Shown here: positions 8,680-17,605 of the stretch, in pieces
How the letters are laid out: the number at the start of each line of letters is the position of its first letter
How positions within the stretch are numbered: the first letter of the stretch is position 1
Source: Rhizobium sp. NFR03
GTDB taxonomy: Bacteria > Pseudomonadota > Alphaproteobacteria > Rhizobiales > Rhizobiaceae
Assembly (NCBI RefSeq): GCF_900111275.1
Contig: NZ_FOGR01000004.1
Coordinates: 186,001 to 250,000 of the forward strand
Length of the DNA stretch: 64,000 nt
Direction of reading: 5' to 3'
Position numbers and translations under genes: made by a program
Notes under the pieces: generated by a model
Told to the model about the DNA's origin: nothing
Database searches by the model: none
What the model saw: only the letters and a program-made list of their open reading frames with translations

Positions 8680-9381
8680 TCAGCGCTGCGACGCTTCCAG
8701 CCGGTAGCCGACCCCGCGCGCCGTCTGAAGATGAAGGGCGCTCTGAGCATCGAGCGCGGAAAGTTTCCGTCGAATGCGCCCGACATAGACATCGAGCGTC
8801 TTGTCCGCAGGATTGAATGCGCGGAAGAAGGCATGCTTGTAGATGGCCGATTTGCTGCAGGTCCTGCCGGCATTGGCGTGGAGGTAGCCGAGAATCCGGG
8901 CTTCGGCGTCCGTCAGCGATTCGACGGCCGTCCCGAGACTGAGATGCCGGATCTGGAGATCGCATTCGACGCGATCGACCAGGAAGGTGCCCGTGAGCCC
9001 TTCCGGCTGAGCGGCCTTGCGAACGGTGACCAGCCGCGCCACCCGGGCCTGCAACTCTCGAACGGAGAAGGGCTTCATCAGGTAATCGTCCGCACCGACA
9101 TCGAAGACGCCCGCACGCGTGTCGGGCGTACCCGTCCCCGAAATCATCACGATCGGCACCGTCGAATGCGCCCGGATCGTGCGAAGGATGCCGAGACCAT
9201 CGCCGTCCGGGAGATGAATGTCGAGCACCACGGCGTCGAACAACATCAACTCCGGCCCCGTGATCAGGCTGAGGGATTGCGCGTAGGTCGAGACGACCTG
9301 CAGCGTGTCGCCGGCAACCGGCCACGTGCTTTTCATTGTCTTCGCAATGAGAACGTCGTCTTCGATGATCAGAATATCCAT
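8680..9381 (-). CDS. OmpR/PhoB-type response regulator
   Basis: Two-domain regulator of 233 residues. The receiver domain (about 1-120) has the acidic pocket 'IEDD', the phosphoacceptor aspartate in 'VVLDIHLPDGDG' and the 'KPF' lysine. The C-terminal winged helix (about 135-230) contains 'LTDAEARILGYLHANAGR' and ends with 'ARGVGYRLEA', the classical end of this domain. It follows the hybrid kinase gene after 75 bases. In cyanobacteria the Kai clock output regulator RpaA belongs to the same class, so a role as output of the adjacent KaiB/KaiC/kinase module is a reasonable inference. Confidence 0.9.
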   Translation of the reverse strand: MDILIIEDDVLIAKTMKSTWPVAGDTLQVVSTYAQSLSLITGPELMLFDAVVLDIHLPDGDGLGILRTIRAHSTVPIVMISGTGTPDTRAGVFDVGADDYLMKPFSVRELQARVARLVTVRKAAQPEGLTGTFLVDRVECDLQIRHLSLGTAVESLTDAEARILGYLHANAGRTCSKSAIYKHAFFRAFNPADKTLDVYVGRIRRKLSALDAQSALHLQTARGVGYRLEASQR

Positions 9382-9456
9382 GTCAGCTCATGCTGCTTTC
9401 TCTCTACGCATATTGTCCTGCAATCAGGCGCTGGTTGAATGTTCGGCGTCTGCCGG

Positions 9457-11175
9457 TTATGGCCGGAGCAAGGTGTCGAGTTTCTCCGCCAGTGCGGACC
9501 TCTTGTAGGGTTTGGCAAGAAGGTTACCTGCGAGACGCGCCCGCAACGCATCGTCCAGTGCATCGGCATAGCCTGATGTCAGCAGGAATCTCAGATGCGG
9601 GTAGAGACGCCCTGCGTCACGGACCAGTTCGAGCCCGCTCACGCCGCCCGGCATGACGATGTCGGTGAAAACCAGATCGAACGCCGCATCCTGTGCAAGG
9701 TAGTCTAGCGCCTCTGAACCGTTCGAGACACTCACGACCTGATAGCCGAAGCCGATAAGTTGCTGACGAACGGAGCGGGCGACCAGCGGATCGTCTTCCG
9801 CCAGCAGGATTCGCTGGCCCTTGACGCCGTCCGGCGCCTTGGATCCGCTTTCCGCGTTCGCCACCGGTTTCGGAACGCGGGGAAGCCAAAGGTGAACATC
9901 GGTTCCCGCACCCAGGACGGAATCGATAGAGATCGCGCCGTTCGACTGCTTGATGAAGCCGTAGACGACGCTGAGGCCGAGGCCCGTCCCCTTCCCCATC
10001 GCCTTCGTCGTGAAGAAGGGTTCACAGGACCGCATCAACGTTGCGGCATCCATGCCGCTGCCCGTATCGGATACCGTCAGGACGACATAGTCTCCGGGCG
10101 GCAGGTCGGCGGCAGGCGGTTTGTCCTCTGCAAGAATGCTGCGGCTTGCCAGATCGAGCGTGATGGAGCCGCCGTGCGGCATGGCGTCCCGCGCATTGAT
10201 GCAGAGGTTGATGACGGCGTTTTCGAGCTGGGAGCGATCGGCGCGGACGTGACAGGGGCCGTTGAAGGCGGGAACCGTGATCGTGATATGTTCGCCGATC
10301 GTGCGATGAAGGAGCAGGACGACACCTGCGAGCAGGGCCGACAGGTCGATGGTTTCCGGCACGAGAGCTTGACGTCGTGCGAAAGCCAGCAGGCGATTGG
10401 TGAGAGCGGCACCTTTCTCGGACGCGAGAACGATCAGTTCCGCCCAGTCGCGCCGCTGCTCGTCTTCTGCAAGACTGCTGAGAAGGGCCTCGCCGTTCCC
10501 CATGATGACCATGAGCAGATTGTTGAAATCATGTGCCACGCCCCCGGTCAGCTGGCCCAGCGCATCGAGACGCTGCATCTGCCGGACCTTCTCCTCGTTC
10601 GCCTTCTGCTCGGTGATATCGATGTGCATGACGACGGCGCCCCGTTCCGCGTCGTCGGCCAGCGACGCGACGACAAGACGGAACCACGGGTTGGAGGGAC
10701 GAAGATGCAGGCAATATTCGACGTCGAACAGCCGGCGTTCGCGGCGGAGAACGGCGGCGACGGACGAGCGGACAGCGTCTACATCAAGGGTCCCGAACGC
10801 CTCCGGCGTGCTCCAGAAATCGGCATAGAGCGTGCCGACCGCCAGTCCCGGCACGGGCGAAAGCTGATCGGCGAAAGCCAGCCACACGGCATTGACGCTG
10901 CGAATCTCACCCGTCGCGCTCAAAAGCGCGACATGGGCCGGCAGTGCATCGAGAATGGCGGTACGCTCGGCCGCGAAGGCCTGATACGCCATCGCCTGAT
11001 CGCGGAAATGGGTCTGTGTCTCCGGCAGAAGCAACAGGTTCCCGGAAGCGGGCATGACGGCATCGACCAGGCCGTCCGTCAGCGTCATGATGCGCTGCTG
11101 CGTCTCCTGCAACAGTTCGATGAGCAGCGTGAGTTCGTCCGTTCCGCTTTCGGTGAGCGCCTGTCGCGCGCTCAC
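9457..11175 (-). CDS. Hybrid histidine kinase (PAS-HisKA-HATPase-REC) in kai operon
   Basis: Soluble sensor kinase of 572 residues without membrane segments. It has an N-terminal helical stretch, a PAS-like domain (about 75-190, ending 'MHIDITEQK'), a dimerisation/phosphoacceptor domain with His-215 in 'GGVAHDFNNLL', a HATPase domain with 'NAVINLCINARDAMP' and 'GKGTGLGLSVVYGFIKQ', and a C-terminal receiver (about 455-572) with its aspartate in 'FTDIVMPGG'. The start overlaps the kaiB stop by 4 bases, which indicates a shared mRNA and a functional link to KaiB/KaiC. Kinases next to kaiBC are known in purple non-sulfur bacteria. No separate Hpt protein gene is next to it. Confidence 0.9.
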   Translation of the reverse strand: MSARQALTESGTDELTLLIELLQETQQRIMTLTDGLVDAVMPASGNLLLLPETQTHFRDQAMAYQAFAAERTAILDALPAHVALLSATGEIRSVNAVWLAFADQLSPVPGLAVGTLYADFWSTPEAFGTLDVDAVRSSVAAVLRRERRLFDVEYCLHLRPSNPWFRLVVASLADDAERGAVVMHIDITEQKANEEKVRQMQRLDALGQLTGGVAHDFNNLLMVIMGNGEALLSSLAEDEQRRDWAELIVLASEKGAALTNRLLAFARRQALVPETIDLSALLAGVVLLLHRTIGEHITITVPAFNGPCHVRADRSQLENAVINLCINARDAMPHGGSITLDLASRSILAEDKPPAADLPPGDYVVLTVSDTGSGMDAATLMRSCEPFFTTKAMGKGTGLGLSVVYGFIKQSNGAISIDSVLGAGTDVHLWLPRVPKPVANAESGSKAPDGVKGQRILLAEDDPLVARSVRQQLIGFGYQVVSVSNGSEALDYLAQDAAFDLVFTDIVMPGGVSGLELVRDAGRLYPHLRFLLTSGYADALDDALRARLAGNLLAKPYKRSALAEKLDTLLRP

Positions 11176-11450
11176 GTCGCTCCGCCTTCGACGAAGTCCA
11201 GCAACATGGACGTTTCGCTGAGATCGCCGACGATCCGCCGGATCGTACCCGAATTGTTGACGACGAGCGTCGGCGTCAGGAGAACTTTGTCGGTCAGGGC
11301 GCGGAGGGGATCGCCGAAGAGGTCGATGACCTCGATTTCATGTCGATCGCCGAGATGCGCCGCGCAGAATGCGCGCAGGTTGGCTGCAGCCCGCTGTGAA
11401 TGCGGTGCCGTGCCTGCCACATAAAGACGGAAATGCACAGGCGCAGACAT
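11172..11450 (-). CDS. kaiB: Circadian clock protein KaiB homologue
   Basis: Ninety-two-residue thioredoxin-like protein. Family features are visible: 'FRLYVAGTAPHSQRAAANL' at the N-terminus (slightly past the first strand), 'EIEVIDLFGDP', 'LLTPTLVV' and 'RRIVGDLSE'. In cyanobacteria KaiB switches fold, binds the CI ring of phosphorylated KaiC and displaces the output kinase SasA. The ATG overlaps the kaiC stop by one base, and its own stop overlaps the kinase start, so kaiC, kaiB and the kinase form one translationally coupled unit. No kaiA is present, as is usual outside cyanobacteria. Confidence 0.93.
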   Translation of the reverse strand: MSAPVHFRLYVAGTAPHSQRAAANLRAFCAAHLGDRHEIEVIDLFGDPLRALTDKVLLTPTLVVNNSGTIRRIVGDLSETSMLLDFVEGGAT

Positions 11451-13177
11451 CAGGGTTCGCCTTGCGATACGGTGTCGATGACGTCTCCCCGGCGCAACTG
11501 GCGCAACGTGACCAGACTATCGACCGCGGCTGCGCCGCTTTTCACGATTCCGGAGTTCAGCCGCTCGACATCCTCGCGTTTGTCGGACAGTTCCTGTTGC
11601 AAAGCGTCGATGCGAGCCTGAAGGGCGGCAGCTTCCGCGGAAAGCTCCATCCGGCGACGCTTCATCCGCGTCTCGCGCTCGGCTTCCTCCTGTTCAGCGG
11701 CCCGTTCCTTCTCCCAGCGCATGGCACCCATGAGAACCTCCCCGCCGGCGGTGAAGACATCGGCGAGCGAGATGCCGGAAGCGCCGAGAATGAGTTCGCG
11801 GACCTGATTGGAATGGTTGCTGCCACGCGACTTGATGATCGAGAGGGCGCGATTGCGTTCACCTGCGTGGACGAGATAGTTGAGGTGGATCCACGTATCG
11901 GCGAGCGTCGAGATCTGCACGGCGGTGCTCTCCGCAAGCGGATTGTCGCCTTCCAGAAGGCTCGTGCAAAGCAGCGTGATCTCCTCCGCTTTCGACCAGT
12001 CGATCAACCGCTCGACGACGTTCCTCGCCGTTCCCAGATTGCCCGCCTTCGACAGGGCGGAGACCGGGTCGATGACGAGGCAGCGCGCACCATGCGACCG
12101 CACGATGTCCCGGATGCGCATCAGGTGGATCTCCGCGCTTGCCGTCGTTGACCGTATGGTCTTGAAGAGCAGCGTACCCGATGCGACATGCGTTTCGAGA
12201 TCCACCCCGACGACAGAGAGATTTCTCAGAATTTCCTCTTCCGGTGAATCCAGCGTGACGAACAGGGTTTTGTCGCCACGTTCGCAGGACGCAACCGCGA
12301 AGGCGCCGGCGAGCGTTGTCTTCGCCGTGCCGGGCGACCCCGTCAGCAGGATGCCGGCGCCACGATAATAGCCGCCGTCGAGCATGGTATCCAGCCGCTT
12401 GACGCCGCTCGAAAGACGCTCGGTAGAAGCCTTGCGCTTCGTATCTTCGACATTCCGGCCATAGGCGACCTCGATACCCCTCGGTCCGATACCAAGCGGC
12501 GTCGCGTTCTCCTCGAAGGGCGAGCCACGGAACTTGCCGACGCGGATGTTTCTCTGGGATGTCCCCTCCACCATATCGTGGCGCAGGAAGATCGAGCAAT
12601 CGACCATGAACTGCAAAAACTCGAGCGCTTCGGACGTTCCGCCGTTCAGCAACGGGCTGGCCTTGGCCGTGATCACCGCCGTCAGCCCGCGTTCGTTCAG
12701 CCATTGGTGAAGCCGGTAGGTTTCGTTCCGGGCGGCCTGCCGATGATCGAAAAGATCGAGCACCATGTCGATCGCGTCGAAGACGACGCGCTTGGCGCCC
12801 ATTTCCTTCACCTTCACGTCGAGGGCCGCGAGCATGCCGCCGAGATCGAACGGACCGGACTGGAGCAGATCGTAGCTCGGCTGGGCATCGATGAAGAACA
12901 GGTTGTCACGTTGCAGGCTTTCGAGGTCCCAGCCGAATGTCCCCGCATTCTGGGCGATCCGCTGCGAGCTTTCCTCGAACGCGACGAAGATACCCGGCTC
13001 CCCGGACAGCTTGGCGCCGTTCACCAATATCTGCAACGCAAGAACTGTCTTCCCGCAGCCCGGCCCGCCCTCGATCAGGGTCGTCCGTCCTTTGGGCAGG
13101 CCGCCTTGCATCACCTCGTCGAGGCCTATGATGCCCGTCGCCGCCTTGCCGGAAGCGCCGTTGAATACATTGGTCAT
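11450..13177 (-). CDS. kaiC: KaiC clock ATPase/autokinase homologue with C-terminal coiled coil
   Basis: About 575 residues with duplicated RecA-like domains. CI has Walker A GGPGCGKT (37-44) and the catalytic pair E68-E69. CII has GSPGTAKT (280-287). Aligned by eye with cyanobacterial KaiC, the phosphosite region reads T418...S423-T424 ('TAVQIST'), matching the T426/S431/T432 set. The CII glutamate pair expected after 'LFVT' is instead Leu-Asp (309-310). Residues 487-545 form a charged coiled coil absent from the cyanobacterial protein. I chose the ATG at 13177 (MTNVFNG) because the upstream extension is Arg-rich and unlike the family. It begins the kaiC-kaiB-kinase operon. Confidence 0.93.
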   Translation of the reverse strand: MTNVFNGASGKAATGIIGLDEVMQGGLPKGRTTLIEGGPGCGKTVLALQILVNGAKLSGEPGIFVAFEESSQRIAQNAGTFGWDLESLQRDNLFFIDAQPSYDLLQSGPFDLGGMLAALDVKVKEMGAKRVVFDAIDMVLDLFDHRQAARNETYRLHQWLNERGLTAVITAKASPLLNGGTSEALEFLQFMVDCSIFLRHDMVEGTSQRNIRVGKFRGSPFEENATPLGIGPRGIEVAYGRNVEDTKRKASTERLSSGVKRLDTMLDGGYYRGAGILLTGSPGTAKTTLAGAFAVASCERGDKTLFVTLDSPEEEILRNLSVVGVDLETHVASGTLLFKTIRSTTASAEIHLMRIRDIVRSHGARCLVIDPVSALSKAGNLGTARNVVERLIDWSKAEEITLLCTSLLEGDNPLAESTAVQISTLADTWIHLNYLVHAGERNRALSIIKSRGSNHSNQVRELILGASGISLADVFTAGGEVLMGAMRWEKERAAEQEEAERETRMKRRRMELSAEAAALQARIDALQQELSDKREDVERLNSGIVKSGAAAVDSLVTLRQLRRGDVIDTVSQGEP

Positions 13178-13325
13178 GCCGTTCTCGTTTCTGTTCGATC
13201 GCCGCCAGGGTGAACGCCACCGGAACGATAGGAGGTATGCCGCCATGTGACGCTGGATCGCGGGAACTGCCGAGATCAGCGAGACGGACGAAGACGGGTT
13301 CTAGCAGAACGAATCCACCTCGCCT

Positions 13326-13341
13326 AATTTAGGTATAAATT
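13326..13341. promoter_or_regulatory. AT-rich inverted repeat upstream of kaiC
   Basis: The arms AATTTA and TAAATT are separated by GGTA and lie in an unusually A/T-rich patch (about 13320-13375) about 150 bases upstream of the kaiC start, between it and parA. The location suggests a promoter or operator for the kai operon. It is also the weak end of the parA transcription unit. No protein is assigned to it. Confidence 0.35.
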
Positions 13342-13373
13342 TAAGATGAAGCAATTTCCCCGGTCATTAAAAT

Positions 13374-14171
13374 TCAGGATCCGAGTTTCCAGCGCGTGAC
13401 GATGGATGCCGTCAGCGCAGCATAATCCTGCGCCCCCCGACCCGACGGCATGTAGTCGAAGATGGGCTTGTGCGCTCCGAAGGCTTCGGCAAGCCGAATA
13501 TCCGACCTTATGGGGTCGAGAATACGCTCGTCACCGAACTCCTGACGCAGGGAATCGATCATCCGGCGATGCACGAGAACATGCGGACTGGCCATGATGG
13601 GCAACAAGGCGACGTGCCGAAGACGTGGCTTTGCGCCCAGCCGTACGGAAAAGAAGACACGGCTGAACTGCCGCACGCCCTCTATGGAAAGTGGATGCGG
13701 CACGAACGGCACGATGGCCGCATTGGCTGCCGTCAACGCCGTCACCATCAGCGCATCGAGCGAGGGCGGGGTGTCGATCACCACCACGTCGTAATGTTCG
13801 CGGATGCGCGGCACGTCGAGCGCGCGCACCAGAAGGTCCGGTGCCACGACCCCGCCGGGATGCGGAGAGCGGGTATCGGCAAGCGCAAGGTCCGGCCATC
13901 CCGGCTTCCCGGAGCTTGCGACAATGGCATGTTCCAGCGCCTGCGGACCGTTCGAGAACACGCCGTGCGCCGTCGGCTCGGTCCGGCCGGCGACAGCGCC
14001 AAATGCCAGCCCGGCATGGCCCTGGCTGTCGAAATCGATCAGCAGGGTGCGCAGGCCAAGGCGAACGAGACCGGCCGCCAGATTGACCGTCGTCGTCGTC
14101 TTTCCCGTGCCGCCCTTGCGGTTGGCCACGGCGATGACGAAGGGCAGAGCCGCATCTCCGTCCTCGCTCAT
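13374..14171 (-). CDS. ParA-family ATPase of the chemosensory cluster
   Basis: Walker-type ATPase of 265 residues with the deviant Walker A 'KGGTGKTTTTVNLAAGL', 'LLIDFDSQGHAG' and Walker B-like 'YDVVVIDTPPSLD'. No parB, parS or replication gene is near; the gene ends a chemotaxis operon instead. In Rhodobacter sphaeroides the ParA homologue PpfA, encoded with a soluble receptor, positions and divides the cytoplasmic chemoreceptor cluster at cell division. The receptor gene at 21808 lacks membrane segments, so the same role is likely here. It starts 37 bases after the STAS-like gene ends. Confidence 0.87.
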   Translation of the reverse strand: MSEDGDAALPFVIAVANRKGGTGKTTTTVNLAAGLVRLGLRTLLIDFDSQGHAGLAFGAVAGRTEPTAHGVFSNGPQALEHAIVASSGKPGWPDLALADTRSPHPGGVVAPDLLVRALDVPRIREHYDVVVIDTPPSLDALMVTALTAANAAIVPFVPHPLSIEGVRQFSRVFFSVRLGAKPRLRHVALLPIMASPHVLVHRRMIDSLRQEFGDERILDPIRSDIRLAEAFGAHKPIFDYMPSGRGAQDYAALTASIVTRWKLGS

Positions 14172-14208
14172 CTGCCGCGTCCGCTCTTCATCGCCGTCGT
14201 TTCAGGCA

Positions 14209-14445
14209 TCAGGCACGTCCGAGACGTTGCAGCGCCTGCGCGCAGAAGGGATCGTTCGGCAGTGCGGAGATTCGGTTTCCCGTCGCCGCGATCGCCTGCA
14301 GCGATGCCGTATGCAGATGCGTCACCTCGCGCATGTTCAACTCCGCCTTCGGATTGTTGATAAGCCATTGCACGATTTCCTCGGCTTCTTCCACCGTGCA
14401 ATTTTCCGACAAAACGGCCTTCGTCTTCAAAAATCGGATCGTCAT
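14209..14445 (-). CDS. Small STAS-like protein of the chemosensory operon
   Basis: Seventy-eight residues. The centre, 'AELNMREVTHLHTASLQAI', follows the pattern of STAS domains, where a strand is followed by a loop with a Ser or Asp and a helix. STAS proteins such as SpoIIAA bind kinases or anti-sigma factors and can be phosphorylated on that Ser. Its ATG overlaps the cheA stop by one base (TGATG), so it is translated together with CheA. Shorter than a full STAS domain (about 100 residues), so the assignment is tentative. Confidence 0.7.
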   Translation of the reverse strand: MTIRFLKTKAVLSENCTVEEAEEIVQWLINNPKAELNMREVTHLHTASLQAIAATGNRISALPNDPFCAQALQRLGRA

Positions 14446-17237
14446 CAGAGCAGTTCCTTCAGGTTGAGCACGAGGAGCACGCTGCCATCGCCGAGCAAGG
14501 CGCTGCCGCTGAAACCGGAGATGCAGGCAAGCGGTCCCTCGAGCGGCTTGAGGATGACGTCGATCGTCTGGGCAAAACCATCGACGATGATACCGACGGT
14601 CTGCCCGCCGATGCGCACGACGAGAACGGCATATTCCCCATCCTCGTTCGGTTGGGGAATGCTGTCGCGGGCGAGCAGCTGATTGGCATCGTAGAGTGGT
14701 ACGATCCGGCCGCGCAGCACGGCGGTGCGCTGCTCCTTGAAAACGTGAATGTCCTTACCGGCGACGCGCACCGTTTCCATGACGTTTTCCATGGGCACGC
14801 CGTATTGCTGGCCGGCGATGTGGACCATCATCACGTTGGACACGCTCATCGACAAGGGAAGCGAAAGCAGAATGCGCGTTCCCTTGCCTTTTTCGCTGGT
14901 GAGCTGCACCTGTCCGCCGACCTTTTCGAGGCTGGATTTGACGACGTCCATGCCGACGCCGCGGCCGGACAGGTTGGAAATCTGGTCGGCTGTCGAGAAG
15001 CCGGCGGCAAAGACGAGCTGAACTGCCTCCGCATCGGTCATGGTTTCCAGCCGCTGCTCGTCGATCAGACCCTTTTCGAACGCCTTGCGCTTGACGACGT
15101 CGGGATCGATGCCCTTGCCGTCATCCTCGATTTCGATCAGAACGCGGTCGCCTTCCTGGCTGGCGCGCACCGTCAGGCGGCCCTCTTCCAGCTTGTTCCG
15201 GGATCTGCGAACCTCGGGCGTTTCCAGCCCGTGATCGAGGCTGTTTCGCAGGATATGGATCATCGGATCGGCAAGCGATTCCACGATGTTCTTGTCGGCT
15301 TCGGTTTCCTCGCCCTCGACCACCAGCCGCACCAGCTTGCCGAGCTGGCGCGAAACATCGCGTACGAGCCGCGGAAAGCGCTGAAAGACGGCGCCGACCG
15401 GCAGCATGCGGACCTGCATGATGCCGTCCTGCATTTCCTCGGCGATCCGGTTGATGATCGCATATTGCGATTTGATCTCCCGGCTGAGATCCCGCGAGCC
15501 GAAATGATCCTCTGCCCGCGCAGCAAGATAAGGCAGCGCGTTCTTGGCGACGACCATCTCGCCGATAAGGTCCATCAGGCGATCGACCTTTTCCTGCGGC
15601 ACTTTCAGCACCCGGACGCCGCGGTCGCCGCCCGCTGCCTCGCCTGAGCGCTTGGCAGGATCAACAGCATCGGGATCGAGCATTGCGGGACGTGAAGCCG
15701 GTGCTTGTGGGGCCGGAGGTGAGGCAGAATACGCCACCGAACTCGACGCGCCTTCAAGAACGGCCTCGCGAGGTTCGGCTTCCGGCAAGGCCAGCGGCGG
15801 TTCGAGAGCAGGAACCTCGATGTGTTCGCGAGCAGTCTCACCAAAGGCGATGCCATCGATGAAGGCGATCAGCGGAGCAGCGTCGGCACCATCGAGCGCG
15901 ATATGCGTGGCCTCGTCAAGCGACGCCACGGCGCCTGTTTCGCCCATGGCGCCCAGCAGGTTGGCAATGACGTTGCGGACGGAGCGAAGTCGACCTGCAA
16001 GCTCGACCGGCCGGCTTGGCCGCTGAAGCATGACGATCTGTGTCTTGGCAAGGTCGTCCGCAACGCGCGCGCTTTCGGGGTCGCGGATCGACCGCGTCGA
16101 AGCCTGTTCCTCAATGGGCGCCTGCGTGATCGCAACGGCCGCAACGGCCTGCGGAGCGTCCACAGGTCCCGCATAGGACTGCCAATCCGGCATGACGTTG
16201 CGGGAAAGGGCGTCGATCAGAAATTCGATAGGGGCCACTCCGGCGCCCGCCTCGATAAGCCGTTTTACCCAGCGAAGCGCCGATGCCGCATGGAGGGCGG
16301 GGTTGATCATGTCGAGCGCTGTGGTGGTGAGGTCGAGCAGACCATCCAGATCGCCCGTCTCCAGTCTTTCCTGCGCCTGCTCCAGATAGATCGGAGCAAT
16401 CATCGCATCATCGACCGGAGCGTTTGTCTTCGCGCCGCTTTCGCCGGACGGCAAAGCGAGCGCAACTGCCGGGATCGAGTAGAAGGCCGTCTGATCCCGC
16501 ACATAGCGGAAATGATGCTCGACCTCCTCGGGACTCGCCGAGCTGACGAGATCGAATTGAAGATTGCAGCGGTAGACGTCCAGTGCCGTAGCTTCGGGCC
16601 ACGGCTCCGGCGTGGTAATGTCGAAGACGAGGATGCCGGGTACCGTTCGCACGAGAAGAACGGGATCCTCGCCCTTGAAGAAGCATTCCGGTTCCGGTCT
16701 GTAGCGAACGACGAAAACCGATGGCTCTGCGGCAAGGGCCTCGTAGGCGGCCAGCCGCTCTGCATCGGGTACGCGGCTGAGCCAAGACCAGTCGGCCGGC
16801 GGCTCCACGAAAGACGGCTCTTCCTCGAACAAGCCAACAGCCTGCGGCTCTCGCGCCGGCAGGAGGTTGCGCAATCGCACGGCGATATCGGCGGATTGGG
16901 CGGAGTATTCAGGCCGGATCGCGCCACGGCTTTCCACGTCTTCAAAGAGGCGATTGACGAAATCCATGGCTTCGAGAAGCGCATCCGTCAGTTCCGGATT
17001 CATCTCCATCGTCCGGTCGCGCACGCGATCCAGCAGATCCTCGGCGGCGTGCACGACGCTTGTGAGGCTCGGCATGTCGAAGAGGCCGGAGTTGCCTTTC
17101 AGCGTATGAACTGCGCGGAAAATCTCGCCGATGATGTCTTCGTTGCCGGGATCTTCTTCCAGCGAGAGGAGCTTCTGGCCGATCTGTTCGAGAAAATCAC
17201 GACCTTCGATCAGAAATTGTTCGAGAAGGGGGCTCAT
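14445..17237 (-). CDS. cheA: Chemotaxis histidine kinase CheA
   Basis: Protein of 930 residues, larger than the E. coli enzyme (654). Order: Hpt domain with phosphoacceptor His-44 in 'RAVHTLKGN'; a long middle region (about 110-560) whose first part, 'VRYRPEPECFFKGEDP', looks like a CheA-associated regulator-binding domain and whose remainder is low in conservation; then dimerisation, the ATPase with 'NSLDHGLE' and 'GRGVGMDVVKSSLEK', and a C-terminal CheW-like domain ending in 'VLLVLNLKELL'. It autophosphorylates and passes phosphate to CheY and CheB. The start overlaps the cheY stop by 4 bases. Confidence 0.94.
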   Translation of the reverse strand: MSPLLEQFLIEGRDFLEQIGQKLLSLEEDPGNEDIIGEIFRAVHTLKGNSGLFDMPSLTSVVHAAEDLLDRVRDRTMEMNPELTDALLEAMDFVNRLFEDVESRGAIRPEYSAQSADIAVRLRNLLPAREPQAVGLFEEEPSFVEPPADWSWLSRVPDAERLAAYEALAAEPSVFVVRYRPEPECFFKGEDPVLLVRTVPGILVFDITTPEPWPEATALDVYRCNLQFDLVSSASPEEVEHHFRYVRDQTAFYSIPAVALALPSGESGAKTNAPVDDAMIAPIYLEQAQERLETGDLDGLLDLTTTALDMINPALHAASALRWVKRLIEAGAGVAPIEFLIDALSRNVMPDWQSYAGPVDAPQAVAAVAITQAPIEEQASTRSIRDPESARVADDLAKTQIVMLQRPSRPVELAGRLRSVRNVIANLLGAMGETGAVASLDEATHIALDGADAAPLIAFIDGIAFGETAREHIEVPALEPPLALPEAEPREAVLEGASSSVAYSASPPAPQAPASRPAMLDPDAVDPAKRSGEAAGGDRGVRVLKVPQEKVDRLMDLIGEMVVAKNALPYLAARAEDHFGSRDLSREIKSQYAIINRIAEEMQDGIMQVRMLPVGAVFQRFPRLVRDVSRQLGKLVRLVVEGEETEADKNIVESLADPMIHILRNSLDHGLETPEVRRSRNKLEEGRLTVRASQEGDRVLIEIEDDGKGIDPDVVKRKAFEKGLIDEQRLETMTDAEAVQLVFAAGFSTADQISNLSGRGVGMDVVKSSLEKVGGQVQLTSEKGKGTRILLSLPLSMSVSNVMMVHIAGQQYGVPMENVMETVRVAGKDIHVFKEQRTAVLRGRIVPLYDANQLLARDSIPQPNEDGEYAVLVVRIGGQTVGIIVDGFAQTIDVILKPLEGPLACISGFSGSALLGDGSVLLVLNLKELL

Positions 17238-17605
17238 TGGGCTTCTCCCGTCAGAAGATGGGCGACGCGCGTCAGGGCACCCGGCTTGGTCGGCTTCGTC
17301 ATGTAGTAGTTGGCCCCGGCAGCCCAGGCGGCATCGCGATCCTTGGCCTCGGCCTCGGTCGACACCATCACGGCGGGTGCCTGGTGGACGTCCGCATTCG
17401 AACGCAGTTCGCGCAGAAACCGGTAGCCGTCCATCTTCGGCATGTTCACGTCCACGACGAACAGGTCGTAGCGCTTGGTCAGCGCCTTTTCGAGCGCTTC
17501 GACGCCGTTGATGCTCTCGTCAACCGCGAAGCCGGCCTCTGAGAGGATCTGGCGATGGTACATGCGCACCGTCGTCGCATCGTCGATGATCAGGACATGT
17601 TTCAT
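17234..17605 (-). CDS. Single-domain response regulator CheY
   Basis: Receiver-only protein of 123 residues. It shows 'IIDDATTVRMY' (acidic pair), the phosphoacceptor Asp in 'FVVDVNMPKMDG', the Ser/Thr position 'VMVST' and the lysine in 'YYMTKPTKP'. It lies between cheR and cheA and overlaps both by 4 bases. With no flagellar genes in the window, it could act on motors or, as in alternative chemosensory systems, on another output. Confidence 0.9.
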   Translation of the reverse strand: MKHVLIIDDATTVRMYHRQILSEAGFAVDESINGVEALEKALTKRYDLFVVDVNMPKMDGYRFLRELRSNADVHQAPAVMVSTEAEAKDRDAAWAAGANYYMTKPTKPGALTRVAHLLTGEAQ

